Positions 7,773 to 16,734 of a stretch of DNA of 64,000 nt are shown here, in pieces (within the stretch, counting starts at the first letter, position 1; the number at the start of each line of letters is the position of its first letter). The notes under the pieces were generated by a model. That model was not told where the DNA came from, did no database searches, and was given only the letters and a program-made list of their open reading frames with translations. Location of the stretch: positions 124,001 to 188,000 of the forward strand of contig NZ_JAIQCL010000001.1 of the NCBI RefSeq assembly GCF_020023385.1, read 5' to 3'. Made by a program: the position numbers and the translations under genes. Origin of the DNA: Planococcus circulans (GTDB taxonomy: Bacteria > Bacillota > Bacilli > Bacillales_A > Planococcaceae).

Positions 7773-10535
7773 TCATTGCTTATTATACCAAGCTTCAATA
7801 TCCGTTACCATCTTTTCTAAAGACACTTTGGATACTTTGACTTTCGGCAAAGCACTTATAAATTCATGCCCATACGATTTCGTCTCGATTCTGCGGTCCA
7901 GCACGATGAACAGTCCCTTATCGTTTTTCGAACGAATCAGCCTGCCGAATCCCTGCCTTAGCCTGAGCACTGCTTCCGGTAATGCATAATGCAGAAATGG
8001 ATTGATGCCTTCGCGTGTGATGATTTCAGAGCGCGCCTTGAAGATCGGCTCATCCGGTGAAGTGAACGGCAAACGCACCACCACTACGGCACGAAGCGCA
8101 TCCCCCGGCACATCGACGCCTTCCCAGAAACTATTGGTGCCAAACAGCACGGATTTCTGGAAACGCTGGAATGATTTCAATAATTTCATGCGGCTGCCCG
8201 ATGAAATGCCTTGCGCAAACAGCATGTAATCATCGAGCAAACCTGTATCCTGAATCAAATCAACGGTTTTTCGGAGCATATCCTGTGACGTAAATAACAC
8301 AAAACAGCGGCCTTCTGTCACTATAACAGTCTGAATCACCGCATCCGCAACCGATTCGATGTATTCATGCTGGGAAACCTGCTGGATGTCCGGCATGTCT
8401 TCCACTATATATACATGCGCTCCTTGATAAAAATCCTTGGGCGGCTCGAACTTCAGGATGGGTACATGCTGTGGAATACCGATTTGGTTGACGATAAAGC
8501 GGTCATTGGCAGGAACAGTCATCGTTCCGGACAGCCAGATGATGGCTTTGTCTTCACGCGCTGAAGCGACTACTTTGTCCACCAGAGATGCTACAGCAAA
8601 CGGCCGCTTGTATAACGATAAACTGGTCGGCAGACTTCTCAAGTCACCTTCAATCCAGCTGACTTCGTCTGTCAGCGGAAAAACAAAAATTTCACTGAAC
8701 TCGACTGCCTTAACCATCATTTCCTCTGTCCAATAACGCCAGTCTGCTATCGTCAGCTGGTCCTGGATGGTTTTTTCCGTCAAACGCTCCGCTTTTTGCA
8801 AAACGAGCTGCGACAGATCAATCCATTCATTCAAATAACGCAACATTTCCAGAAATCGGCTATCTTCAAGTGACAGCTCGCTTAAGAGCGATGCATTCTT
8901 CTTATGGCGGCTCGCGGCAAACTTCGTCGCAAACTCAACTGCCATCAGGCTTGAAACTTCGTCGAAAAGCGAAGTGAACTTTTGGAACAGAGACTCCAGC
9001 TTAAGCAATTCGGGAACATTCGAAAAACCGGTTCGTCCAGCTGTCTCAAAGAGCGCTGCAAATAACTGCTGATCGTCCAAGCTGCCAAGCTGGCCGAAAA
9101 TATATTTCCATTGCGTATAAACAAAGGTTTTTTCATGCTGAGAAACTGCTGCCTGCACAACCTGATGCGCTTCATCCCAGATATACGCATCGACATTGGA
9201 CAGTATCGTTTTTTTGCTTAAATGCTGGTTCAGCAAAAAAGCATGATTGGTCACGATGATATGGGCATACTGTGCCTGTTTCAGCGCAAATTCATAGAAA
9301 TCCGCCTTTTTTTCCTGCTTCGACAGCTTGCGGATATGCGAACGGCGAATCTTATCCAGTACAAACTGGCCACCGCTCGACGAATTGATTTCATTTAAAT
9401 CACCGGTTTCTGTGGACGTCAGCCAAACCAGCACTTGCATGATCGTGAAGGTTTCGTCATAGGATTCATCATCGCCTTGCAGCAATTCCACAAAGCGGGC
9501 AAGGTCGATATAATGCGACAGGCCTTTGATCAGCGAAATCCGCACAGGGGAACCGATAAAGGCCTCGACCATCCGTCCTTCCTTCAGCACCAGCTGGTCC
9601 TGCAAATGCGTCGTATAGGTGCTGATCAAAACCTGTTTGCCGGTTTTAAGGGAATAATTGACCGCCGGAAGCAAATAGGCAATTGTCTTGCCCATGCCTG
9701 TCGAGGCTTCGATGACCAGCTCTTTTTTATGTGCCAGAGCATCCTCGATCGATGCCATCATATTGTATTGGCTCGGCCGCTTTTCGAAATTTGGAAAAAC
9801 GGTTTCAAGTCCCTGACGCCAATCCCGAGGAAGTGATTCCTGCATATCCGCATTTGCCGCAAATGAGGTTCTCGGCTTTAAAGGGATTCCCTGGAACCGG
9901 TCGAAACGATCAGCCTGCGCATTTCTTTTTTTCTGTGTCAGCTCAAAGAACAGGCGGGACAGATCCGATTTCAACTGGAAAGACCGCTTATGCAGAAAGG
10001 CCAATGTATCGTAAGGCAATGATTCCAAGTCATTTTTGGCGCGCAAAAACAACAGGGCCGTAGCCATGGCATCATCGTCCGCACGATGGGCGCTTTCCAA
10101 CGGAATTCCCAGCTCCGATGTGATGTCCTGCAATTTAAAGCTGAATGCTGTCGGGTACATCAGCCGTACCAATTCGACCGTGTCCATCGTGATGCCTTGC
10201 CAGTTCGGCAAACCGCTGCGTTTTAGCTCTGCCTGCAGGAAAGGCAAGTCGAAATTTGTATTATGTGCAACAAAAATAGCATCTTGCATCTTTTCGTACA
10301 CAGTTTCTGCGTAATATTCAAAAGCATGGGCATCTGCCACATCTGCGTCTGCAATATTCGTCAGATCCTGGATAAACAATGGGATGGTTCGTCCCGGATT
10401 GATGAATTTCGTATATGTATCGGTAATTACCTCATTTTCTATCGTTACCATTGCCAGTTGAATAATCCGGTCACCTTTTGCAGGGGAATGGCCCGTTGTT
10501 TCAATATCGACAACGACATACTTTTGCGTGTTCAT
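7773..10535 (-). CDS. dinG: DinG-family 3'-5' exonuclease with helicase-like domain
   Basis: A 920-residue two-part protein. The N-terminal DEDDh exonuclease (about 1-170) shows VVDIETTGH (Asp10, Glu12), HNTNFDLPF and HRADDDA. The helicase core follows, with Walker A ASTGMGKT (about 276-284), DEAH (about 453) and late motifs near FGRLIRSKNDKG. It has almost no cysteines, so the four-Cys iron-sulfur cluster of proteobacterial DinG/XPD is absent, as known for Firmicute DinG. By analogy with S. aureus it may act mainly as an ssDNA exonuclease. AGAGGGG precedes the ATG. It is downstream of panCD, separated by a terminator, with its own likely TGTTACAAT promoter element. Confidence 0.93.
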   Translation of the reverse strand: MNTQKYVVVDIETTGHSPAKGDRIIQLAMVTIENEVITDTYTKFINPGRTIPLFIQDLTNIADADVADAHAFEYYAETVYEKMQDAIFVAHNTNFDLPFLQAELKRSGLPNWQGITMDTVELVRLMYPTAFSFKLQDITSELGIPLESAHRADDDAMATALLFLRAKNDLESLPYDTLAFLHKRSFQLKSDLSRLFFELTQKKRNAQADRFDRFQGIPLKPRTSFAANADMQESLPRDWRQGLETVFPNFEKRPSQYNMMASIEDALAHKKELVIEASTGMGKTIAYLLPAVNYSLKTGKQVLISTYTTHLQDQLVLKEGRMVEAFIGSPVRISLIKGLSHYIDLARFVELLQGDDESYDETFTIMQVLVWLTSTETGDLNEINSSSGGQFVLDKIRRSHIRKLSKQEKKADFYEFALKQAQYAHIIVTNHAFLLNQHLSKKTILSNVDAYIWDEAHQVVQAAVSQHEKTFVYTQWKYIFGQLGSLDDQQLFAALFETAGRTGFSNVPELLKLESLFQKFTSLFDEVSSLMAVEFATKFAASRHKKNASLLSELSLEDSRFLEMLRYLNEWIDLSQLVLQKAERLTEKTIQDQLTIADWRYWTEEMMVKAVEFSEIFVFPLTDEVSWIEGDLRSLPTSLSLYKRPFAVASLVDKVVASAREDKAIIWLSGTMTVPANDRFIVNQIGIPQHVPILKFEPPKDFYQGAHVYIVEDMPDIQQVSQHEYIESVADAVIQTVIVTEGRCFVLFTSQDMLRKTVDLIQDTGLLDDYMLFAQGISSGSRMKLLKSFQRFQKSVLFGTNSFWEGVDVPGDALRAVVVVRLPFTSPDEPIFKARSEIITREGINPFLHYALPEAVLRLRQGFGRLIRSKNDKGLFIVLDRRIETKSYGHEFISALPKVKVSKVSLEKMVTDIEAWYNKQ

Positions 10536-10644
10536 CTTAGCCCCTCTTTCTTAGGTGATTGCCTAGAAAAATTGTAACATATCCTGCAGTTTTCCGCTTT
10601 CAAGATGAAAATTCAAAATTCTTTCCTGCCTTGCATACCTTGCA

Positions 10645-10682
10645 TACAAAAGAAAAACAGCCTCCGAAAATTTTCGGGGCTG
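10645..10682 (-). terminator. Terminator after panD
   Basis: On the minus strand CAGCCCCGAAAA and TTTTCGGAGGCTG form an imperfect hairpin (10658-10682) followed by TTTTTCTTTT. It lies between panD and dinG, which suggests dinG has its own promoter. Confidence 0.75.
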
Positions 10683-10688
10683 CATGGT

Positions 10689-11072
10689 TTACATGATTGT
10701 CGCTTCGGGTTCGTAATGGATGATTTCCTTGACTTGGTTATCGGCATCCATGATGGCGACTGTCGGTTTATGATCGCGTGCATTTTCGTTCATAACATAC
10801 GCATACGACAGGATGATGACGATATCTCCGCGCTGCACAAGACGCGCTGCCGCTCCATTTACGCAAATGACACCGCTGCCGCGTTCTCCGGCAATGATAT
10901 AGGTTTCGAAACGTGCACCGTTATTGTTGTTGACGATATGGACTTTTTCGTTTGCCAGCATACCGACAGCATCCAGCAAGTCCTGATCGATGGTAATGCT
11001 TCCCACATAATTTAAATCGGCTTCTGTCACCGTCGCACGGTGGATTTTTGAATTGAGCATCATTCTAAGCAT
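10689..11072 (-). CDS. panD: Aspartate 1-decarboxylase
   Basis: Makes beta-alanine from aspartate for pantothenate. The 127-residue pro-enzyme has the self-processing site NYVGSITID, with cleavage expected between Gly24 and Ser25 to give the pyruvoyl group. The substrate/oligomer motif [20 protein letters not shown] is also present. AAGGAGA lies 8 nt before the ATG. It is 3 nt downstream of panC and shares its transcript. Length and motifs are canonical. Confidence 0.96.
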   Translation of the reverse strand: MLRMMLNSKIHRATVTEADLNYVGSITIDQDLLDAVGMLANEKVHIVNNNNGARFETYIIAGERGSGVICVNGAAARLVQRGDIVIILSYAYVMNENARDHKPTVAIMDADNQVKEIIHYEPEATIM

Positions 11073-11075
11073 AGA

Positions 11076-11912
11076 TCAGTTCTCCTTTGGGTTAAAAATG
11101 ATATTATCAATCAATCGCGCTTTCTCAAATTGGACAGCCAGTGCCAGAATCGCATCGTTTTGGATGTCTGCCGTCAATGTCGGGTAATCGAGCAATTCGA
11201 TGTAATCGATCTTTCCGGAAGTATATTCAGTCAAGTAGGCAGTCATGGGTTCAATCGGATCCTGTCCCTGCAGAAATAAGTTCTTGCCCATTTCCAATGC
11301 TTTTTTCAAGTGAGGTGCTTCGTTTCGTTCTGCATCACTCAAATAAACATTGCGGGAGCTTTTCGCCAGTCCGTCTTCTTCCCGGACCGTCTGGCCTCTC
11401 CGAATCGCCATCGGAAAATCAAAATCCTTCACCAGCGATTCAATGATCGCCAATTGCTGCGCATCCTTCTGGCCAAAGTACGCCAAGTCCGCTTCCGTTA
11501 AATGAAACAGCTTCGTGACCACTTTCAGTACGCCGTCAAAATGTCCGGGTCTTTTTGCTCCACAAAGTACTTCCGCCTGTGTACCGGCTGTAATGTTGAT
11601 TTGGCTTTCGCGCGGATACATTTCATTCACGCTTGGCGCAAAAATGGCGTCGGTTCCCGCGCCTTCTGCCAGCTGCTGGTCGCGCTCCAGATTTCTCGGG
11701 TAGCGGTCGAAATCCTCGTTTGGTCCGAACTGAGCCGGGTTCACGAAAATACTCATCACCACTTTATCATTTTCGTCTTTGGCTTTTTTCACTAGGGACA
11801 GATGCCCTTCATGCAAAAAGCCCATAGTCGGGACAAGCCCAATCGTATTGCCTGCTCTTTTGGTTTCCCGAACCCAGTTTTTGAGCTCATCCACCGTCTG
11901 TAAAATCAACAA
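11076..11912 (-). CDS. panC: Pantothenate synthetase (pantoate--beta-alanine ligase)
   Basis: Joins pantoate and beta-alanine with ATP. About 278 residues with the nucleotidylyltransferase motif PTMGFLHEGHLSL, the GQKDAQQ loop and KSSRN (a KMSKS-like element). I chose the TTG at 11912 (a second TTG follows at 11909), because AGGAGAG lies about 7 nt upstream and the N-terminus then matches the family; the open frame extends further without a ribosome site. It is preceded by a leader of about 190 nt. In B. subtilis panB sits immediately upstream; here that gene is absent. Confidence 0.94.
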   Translation of the reverse strand: MLILQTVDELKNWVRETKRAGNTIGLVPTMGFLHEGHLSLVKKAKDENDKVVMSIFVNPAQFGPNEDFDRYPRNLERDQQLAEGAGTDAIFAPSVNEMYPRESQINITAGTQAEVLCGAKRPGHFDGVLKVVTKLFHLTEADLAYFGQKDAQQLAIIESLVKDFDFPMAIRRGQTVREEDGLAKSSRNVYLSDAERNEAPHLKKALEMGKNLFLQGQDPIEPMTAYLTEYTSGKIDYIELLDYPTLTADIQNDAILALAVQFEKARLIDNIIFNPKEN

Positions 11913-12100
11913 TTTTTTCTCTCCTCTCGAGAAGAAAACCATATAAAAAGCCCTTCCGCCGAAAAAAAGACAGAAGGACAGTAAATGTGCGTTTGGTTTC
12001 CTCCGTCCCTGTCGTGTAAGTGATCAAGGCAGAACTATTTACGATGAATTTTGGGTGTAGTGCGGTTGTTCGGTGCAGTTCGCAAGCGATACTGCCCGTT
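11913..12100 (-). other. Long 5' leader of panCD, candidate cis-regulatory RNA
   Basis: From the putative start (about 12100) to panC there are about 190 nt without a convincing gene. A hairpin at 12075-12095 pairs GCAGT with ACTGC and TCG with CGA around CTTG, leaving one unpaired A. A weak terminator-like hairpin follows at 11950-11979 (GTCCTTC/GAAGGGC, then TTTTT). A 'pan' RNA motif with bulged adenosines is known upstream of pantothenate genes in some bacteria; similarity is possible but I could not test it. Confidence 0.4.
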
Positions 12101-12106
12101 AAAAAT

Positions 12107-12115
12107 ACTATACCA
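12107..12115 (-). promoter_or_regulatory. Extended -10 promoter for panCD
   Basis: TGG-TATAGT on the minus strand is a good extended -10 (TGnTATAAT-like). No strong -35 lies 17 nt upstream, where the U-tract of the birA terminator sits. It would start transcription near 12100. Confidence 0.5.
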
Positions 12116-12124
12116 GAAATCCAG

Positions 12125-12157
12125 AAAAAAACATATTCCATGCTTGGTGGAATATGT
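12125..12157 (-). terminator. Terminator downstream of birA
   Basis: A perfect 10-bp stem, ACATATTCCA/TGGAATATGT, with a 7-nt loop (12131-12157). On the minus strand it is followed by a T-run at 12130-12125. It closes the ypjD-to-birA operon and directly precedes the panCD promoter. Confidence 0.9.
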
Positions 12158-12179
12158 GAATCTTAGGTTGAAGAAAGCG

Positions 12180-12238
12180 TTCCAGCCGGACGACCCACAT
12201 CCTGCGGGCCCGAAAGCGGAGCTGGTTTGCTGAATAGC
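12180..12238. other. GC-rich imperfect palindrome between birA and its terminator
   Basis: The 110 nt between the birA stop and its terminator hold a GC-rich segment bounded by CCAGC and GCTGG, with internal GCGGGCCCG. It looks like a decayed intergenic palindrome. I see no gene and cannot assign it to a known repeat. Confidence 0.3.
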
Positions 12239-12271
12239 TCATCACCGTAATTTAGAATGAATCCAGCACCT

Positions 12272-13255
12272 TTAATCGGCCATTTCGATATCCGCTGAAT
12301 AGATGCCGTGAAGTTTGCCGTCCGCTGTCCGCAACTGGAGGACACCGTCATCGGTGATGCCTTCTGCGATGCCTTCGAGCGTCTGGTTGGTCATCCGCGC
12401 GCGAACCGGGTGGCCGATGGTGGTCGAGTAGCTTTCCCACATGACTTTCAGCATCCCGAAGCCTTCTTCAATATACATCTGCGTATAGATTTCCAGATAA
12501 TATAATAGGGACTGGACCAATTTTTGGCGGCTGACGAACTCTCCGCTTTCCATCTTCAGAGAAGTGGCGATATCCTGCACTTCTGGGTCAAAATCCTCTT
12601 TTTCCTGATTGATGTTCAATCCGATGCCGATGATCAATGCCTGAATGCCATCCACATCCGATTGAAGTTCAGTCAGGATGCCTGTGCATTTTTTACCGTT
12701 CATCAAAATGTCATTCGGCCATTTGATTTTCGGCTGCAGCTTGGTCACTTCTTCGATGGCTCTGACTACTGCAACTGCCGTGACAAGTGTAAATTGAGGG
12801 GCTTTTTGGGGTACTACATCCGGACGCAGGATAATGCTCATCCAGACACCTTTCCCTGCTGCTGAATCCCATTTGCGGGCCAACCTTCCCCGACCGGCTG
12901 TTTGGGCTTCCGTAAGTACCATCGTGCCGTCTGGCGCGCCTTCTTGCGCCAGCTGATGGGCGATGATTTGAGTGGACGGACAGCTTTCGATGTATTCAAT
13001 TTTTTGGCCGATCCGTTTGGTCTTCAATCCTGTGTGAATGGCAAGCGGTTCCAGTGTATCCGGCATAGAAAGGATGCGGTAGCCCTTTTTCTTAACCGAT
13101 TCAATCATATAGCCCTTTTCTTCAAGGTCTTTGATGTGTTTCCAGATTGCTGTTCTGGAAATGCCGAACTCGTCTGCCAGTTGCTGCCCCGACACGGCTT
13201 CACCGTTCGACTCGATCAATCGCTTCGCTAATTTATGCGTGACGGTGATATTCAT
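12272..13255 (-). CDS. birA: Bifunctional biotin--[acetyl-CoA carboxylase] ligase / biotin repressor
   Basis: A 327-residue protein. An N-terminal winged helix-turn-helix (about 5-65, QQLADEFGISRTAIWKHIKDLEEKGY) is followed by the biotinyl-AMP-forming domain with GRGRLARKWDS (biotin/AMP loop) and KWPNDI. A C-terminal SH3-like domain closes the protein. It attaches biotin to carboxylases and, as biotinyl-AMP complex, represses biotin operons; the operator targets are not in this window. The 5' end overlaps cca by 23 nt, implying coupling. It is the last gene of the ypjD-dapB-mgsA-bshA-cca-birA run. Confidence 0.95.
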   Translation of the reverse strand: MNITVTHKLAKRLIESNGEAVSGQQLADEFGISRTAIWKHIKDLEEKGYMIESVKKKGYRILSMPDTLEPLAIHTGLKTKRIGQKIEYIESCPSTQIIAHQLAQEGAPDGTMVLTEAQTAGRGRLARKWDSAAGKGVWMSIILRPDVVPQKAPQFTLVTAVAVVRAIEEVTKLQPKIKWPNDILMNGKKCTGILTELQSDVDGIQALIIGIGLNINQEKEDFDPEVQDIATSLKMESGEFVSRQKLVQSLLYYLEIYTQMYIEEGFGMLKVMWESYSTTIGHPVRARMTNQTLEGIAEGITDDGVLQLRTADGKLHGIYSADIEMAD

Positions 13256-14366
13256 TTACAAACCAGTCCTTTATGAGTTCTTTGTCATTCTTTAATTCTC
13301 CATAAACAACGAGCTTTTCCAGTTTTTCAATCCATTCTTTCAGCCAGGGGCCTGATTTGCTTCCGCTCCACTCCATCAGCTCCCTGCCGCTCGCTGCGAG
13401 ATCGGATTTTGTTTGGATGGGCAATTGCTCTTTAGCTTCTGTAGGATCTAGCCTTTTTCCGGTTATCCGCGCAGCCATCTCCAATTGCTCGGTTGAATAC
13501 TGATAAAATGTCCATTGATCCCAAAGTTCCAAACGGGCCACTTCCAGGCTTTTTTGAATGAGCCGTTTGTCATCATTCGAGAAGCGATAATCCCGTATTT
13601 CTGTAAATGAATGATTGCTTTTATGCAAGAGATAAATCCAGCCAAAAACCGCTTTGCCATTGGTTTGGTAAAGGCTCCAATCCACTTTGAACAGATTGCC
13701 GGCGGGCAGGTAATCCGTCAGCCGTGTATCCGAAAGATAAGCCATACTTTTTTCGGTGAACGAATTGACGAGAATTTTATCGATTTCCGATTTCAGACGC
13801 TCGACGGCAATCTCTTTGATCAATTCAGCATGGCGCTGGATCGAATCCAACGTCTCCTTGTCGATAACAAAATCCAGTTGTCCTGAAAAACGCACCGCTC
13901 TCAGCATACGCAGGGCATCTTCCTGAAAACGTGCATCCGGATCGCCTACTGCCCGGATAAGCCGGTTGTCGAGATCATCTCTTCCACCAAATGGATCAAT
14001 GATGTCGAGGTTTTCCGTCATCGCCATTGCATTGATGGTGAAATCACGGCGTTTCAAATCTTCATCAAGGGATTGGACAAATTCAACTGAATCCGGTCTG
14101 CGGTTATCGGAATAGTCGCCTTCGGTCCGGAATGTCGTCACTTCGATGCCTTCTCCCTCGATCAGCACCAGCACAGTGCCGTGCTCGATTCCCGTATCGA
14201 CTGTCCGTTTGAAGAGCGATTTCACCTCTTGTGGTGAAGCCGAGGAAGCAACATCAATATCGTGGGGCGTTTTTCCGAGCAGAAAATCCCGGACGGCCCC
14301 ACCGACCATATAGGCGTCGAATCCGGCTTTTTGTAAAACGCCAATGACTTTGATCGCCGTCTTCAT
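13233..14366 (-). CDS. cca: CCA tRNA nucleotidyltransferase
   Basis: Adds or repairs the 3' CCA of tRNAs. The 377-residue class II enzyme has the head-domain motif GGAVRDFLLG, followed by the catalytic DIDVAS (DxD). It also has RRDFTINAMA and the neck-region nucleotide template RFQEDALRMLRAVRF (EDxxR). The start ATG overlaps the bshA stop (14363-14366), and its 3' end overlaps birA. Slightly shorter than the B. subtilis enzyme but with all head and neck motifs. Placement between bshA and birA is conserved in Bacillus. Confidence 0.95.
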   Translation of the reverse strand: MKTAIKVIGVLQKAGFDAYMVGGAVRDFLLGKTPHDIDVASSASPQEVKSLFKRTVDTGIEHGTVLVLIEGEGIEVTTFRTEGDYSDNRRPDSVEFVQSLDEDLKRRDFTINAMAMTENLDIIDPFGGRDDLDNRLIRAVGDPDARFQEDALRMLRAVRFSGQLDFVIDKETLDSIQRHAELIKEIAVERLKSEIDKILVNSFTEKSMAYLSDTRLTDYLPAGNLFKVDWSLYQTNGKAVFGWIYLLHKSNHSFTEIRDYRFSNDDKRLIQKSLEVARLELWDQWTFYQYSTEQLEMAARITGKRLDPTEAKEQLPIQTKSDLAASGRELMEWSGSKSGPWLKEWIEKLEKLVVYGELKNDKELIKDWFVNEYHRHA

Positions 14367-15505
14367 TGTTCTTCATCCTTTGGCAGCAATTGTTCATATA
14401 AAGCTTCGTATTGCTCCAGAATTTTGGAGGAATGGAAACGCTCGGATACCGTTTTAAGAGCACCTTGCCGTAGTTTCTCCAGTTGCGATTCATCACTCAA
14501 CATCCGGACTGCATAATCAGCTGCTTTCTGCGTATCTCCCAATTCGACAAGGTAGCCGTTTATGCCTGGCTCGATAATCTCGGGCATTCCGCCGATATTG
14601 GAGCCAATCACCGGCACACCGCACGCCATAGCTTCCAGCAGAACCAGACCGAATGCTTCTTTTTCAGAAAGCAGGAGTTTGATGTCGCTGATATTATAGA
14701 ATTCGGCGAGGCCTTCCCGTTTCCCAAGAAACAATACATCATCATCCAGTCCGAGTTCACGCACCTGTTGGATGATCCTACCCATTTCAGGTCCATCTCC
14801 TACTAACAGGAGTTTGCAGGCCAACTGACGGCGAACCTGTGAAAAGGTCTCGACAACATCTTGTACGCGCTTGACATTGCGGAAGTTCGAAACATGGATC
14901 ATCACTTTTTCATCTGCATCAATGCCCAATTCACTTTTTAGTTTCGAGGAATCCTGAGGAAAGTATTCCCTTTCATCAACGAAATTATAGACAGTTTCGA
15001 TTGTTTTATCGGGGTTGATCAGATCATAGGTCTGATCCCTCAATGAATCTGAAACGGCCGTGACAATATCCGACTTTTCGATGCCGTAACGGATCGATTC
15101 TTTCAATGAAGAATCAGAACCCAATACAGTGATGTCCGTCCCGTGCAGAGTCGTCACAATCCCGATATTGGAGCCAGCCATATCCCGTCCGAGAATGGCA
15201 CAAACCGCATGGGGAATCGCATAATGGACATGCATCAAGTCCAACTCCTCATTCTTGATCACTTCTGCAATTTTTGTCGCCAATGCGATATCATACGGCG
15301 CATATTGGAAGACCGAATAGGTATTCACTTCCACTTGATGGCTATAGATATTTGCATATGTTTTATTCAGGCGGAAAGGGGTGCTGGAGGTGATGAAATG
15401 CACTTCATGCCCTTTTTCCGCCAGCATTTTTCCCAATTCCGTGGCAATGACACCCGATCCCCCAACTGTCGGGTAGCAGGTGATGCCGATTTTCATTTTT
15501 CGCAC
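14363..15505 (-). CDS. bshA: N-acetyl-alpha-D-glucosaminyl L-malate synthase (bacillithiol)
   Basis: First enzyme of bacillithiol synthesis: transfers GlcNAc from UDP-GlcNAc to L-malate. The 380-residue GT4 (GT-B) protein has the N-terminal GGSGVIATELGKMLAEKGHE acceptor loop and HGTDITVLGSD. The donor-site segment is EKEAFGLVLLEAMACG, with the EX7E glutamates. The GTG at 15505 is favoured over the ATG at 15496 because AGGAGA is 7 nt upstream of it. In B. subtilis bshB1 (the deacetylase) lies between mgsA and bshA; here only about 12 nt separate them, so the deacetylase must be elsewhere. Confidence 0.94.
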   Translation of the reverse strand: MRKMKIGITCYPTVGGSGVIATELGKMLAEKGHEVHFITSSTPFRLNKTYANIYSHQVEVNTYSVFQYAPYDIALATKIAEVIKNEELDLMHVHYAIPHAVCAILGRDMAGSNIGIVTTLHGTDITVLGSDSSLKESIRYGIEKSDIVTAVSDSLRDQTYDLINPDKTIETVYNFVDEREYFPQDSSKLKSELGIDADEKVMIHVSNFRNVKRVQDVVETFSQVRRQLACKLLLVGDGPEMGRIIQQVRELGLDDDVLFLGKREGLAEFYNISDIKLLLSEKEAFGLVLLEAMACGVPVIGSNIGGMPEIIEPGINGYLVELGDTQKAADYAVRMLSDESQLEKLRQGALKTVSERFHSSKILEQYEALYEQLLPKDEEQ

Positions 15506-15516
15506 AATATTCTCTC

Positions 15517-15921
15517 CTATCCTCTTCGTTCTCCTAGCAGGCGCCAGTCGACAAACCCTTCCTCCAACCCCTTCAGAAGCACTTCAGCGGTCCCCATATT
15601 GGTTGCCAACGGAATACCGTAGACATCACATAGACGGATCAATGCAGTCACGTCCGGCTCATGCGGTTGGGCAGTCAAAGGATCTCGGAAGAAGATGACC
15701 ATATCCATTTCATTCTGGGCAATCATCGCCCCTATCTGCTGATCTCCTCCAAGAGGGCCGGATTGGAAACGGATGACGGGCAGACCGGTTCCGTCAATTA
15801 CCCGTTGTCCAGTTGTACCGGTAGCGTAAAGCGTATGCTGAGCGAGTATCGGCTGATACGCGGTAACAAATTGGATTAAGTCGTCTTTTTTGCGATCATG
15901 GGCTATTAAAGCGATTTTCAT
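15517..15921 (-). CDS. mgsA: Methylglyoxal synthase
   Basis: Converts dihydroxyacetone phosphate to methylglyoxal and phosphate, a bypass when phosphate is limiting or triose phosphates accumulate. It is 134 residues. Family motifs include [11 protein letters not shown], the phosphate-binding ATGTTG, the catalytic-Asp region [10 protein letters not shown], and [15 protein letters not shown]. Length and motifs are canonical. It sits between dapB (13 nt upstream) and bshA as in B. subtilis minus bshB1. Confidence 0.95.
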   Translation of the reverse strand: MKIALIAHDRKKDDLIQFVTAYQPILAQHTLYATGTTGQRVIDGTGLPVIRFQSGPLGGDQQIGAMIAQNEMDMVIFFRDPLTAQPHEPDVTALIRLCDVYGIPLATNMGTAEVLLKGLEEGFVDWRLLGERRG

Positions 15922-15933
15922 ATTTTTTCCCCC

Positions 15934-16734
15934 TTAAACGATTATGTGTTCCAAGCCATAAATCAGTTCTTCTTTTTCCATAACCGTTTTAATGGATAAC
16001 ACGACGCCTGACATAAACGATCCTCGATTAAACGAATCGTGGCGAAGCGTCAACAGCTGTCCATCCCCTCCGAGTAGAACCTGTTGATGGGCGACTAATC
16101 CAGGCAATCGGACACTATGGATCCGCATACCATCATATTTGGCACCCCGTGCGCCGGCAATCGTCTCTTTTTCGCGGACATGCCCTTGCTCATGAATTGG
16201 ACGTTCCTTCGAAATCAAGTGGGCCGTCTTCATCGCCGTTCCGGAAGGGGCATCCAGTTTTTGGTCATGATGCATTTCAATAATCTCGATATCCGGCAAG
16301 TACTTGGCTGCCTGCTCTGCAAACTTCATCATCAAAACCGCGCCAACCGCAAAGTTCGGGGCGATGATGCAGCCGATTTTCGAGTCTCTTGATAATGCCG
16401 TCAATTCCTCAAGCTGCTCATCTGAAAAGCCCGTCGTTCCAACAACCGGACGGATGTTCAATTCCAGAGCCTGTTTCGTATGCTCGTATACAAATTCAGG
16501 AGTGGTCAAATCGACCAGCACATCCGGTTCGGTTTCTGAGTAAAGCTCTTTAAGGTCTGTAAAGACCGGAACGGTATAAGAAGAAGGAAATAAATTCGTG
16601 TCTGCCAATGTCTTTCCGACATCTTTATAATCCAGAACAGATACCAGCTCCATTTCCGGATTGTCCATTACTGTATGTACGGCTTCTTTGCCCATTTTCC
16701 CTCTTGCTCCTGCAATTGCCACGCGAATCGTCAT
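15934..16734 (-). CDS. dapB: 4-Hydroxy-tetrahydrodipicolinate reductase
   Basis: NAD(P)H-dependent step of the lysine/diaminopimelate pathway; 266 residues. The Rossmann motif is IAGARGKMGKEAV at the N-terminus. The signature EMHHDQKLDAPSGTA contains the catalytic His and Lys. AAAGGATG precedes the ATG, which overlaps the ypjD stop by 4 nt. The pathway's last gene, lysA, lies at 61.7-63.1 kb on the same strand but far away. Confidence 0.96.
   Translation of the reverse strand: MTIRVAIAGARGKMGKEAVHTVMDNPEMELVSVLDYKDVGKTLADTNLFPSSYTVPVFTDLKELYSETEPDVLVDLTTPEFVYEHTKQALELNIRPVVGTTGFSDEQLEELTALSRDSKIGCIIAPNFAVGAVLMMKFAEQAAKYLPDIEIIEMHHDQKLDAPSGTAMKTAHLISKERPIHEQGHVREKETIAGARGAKYDGMRIHSVRLPGLVAHQQVLLGGDGQLLTLRHDSFNRGSFMSGVVLSIKTVMEKEELIYGLEHIIV

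Noticed and set aside
11887..12141. 84-codon open frame covering the panC leader
   Set aside because: It begins inside the birA terminator, contains the predicted promoter and terminator-like stem, and runs into panC in another frame. It is better explained as untranslated leader.
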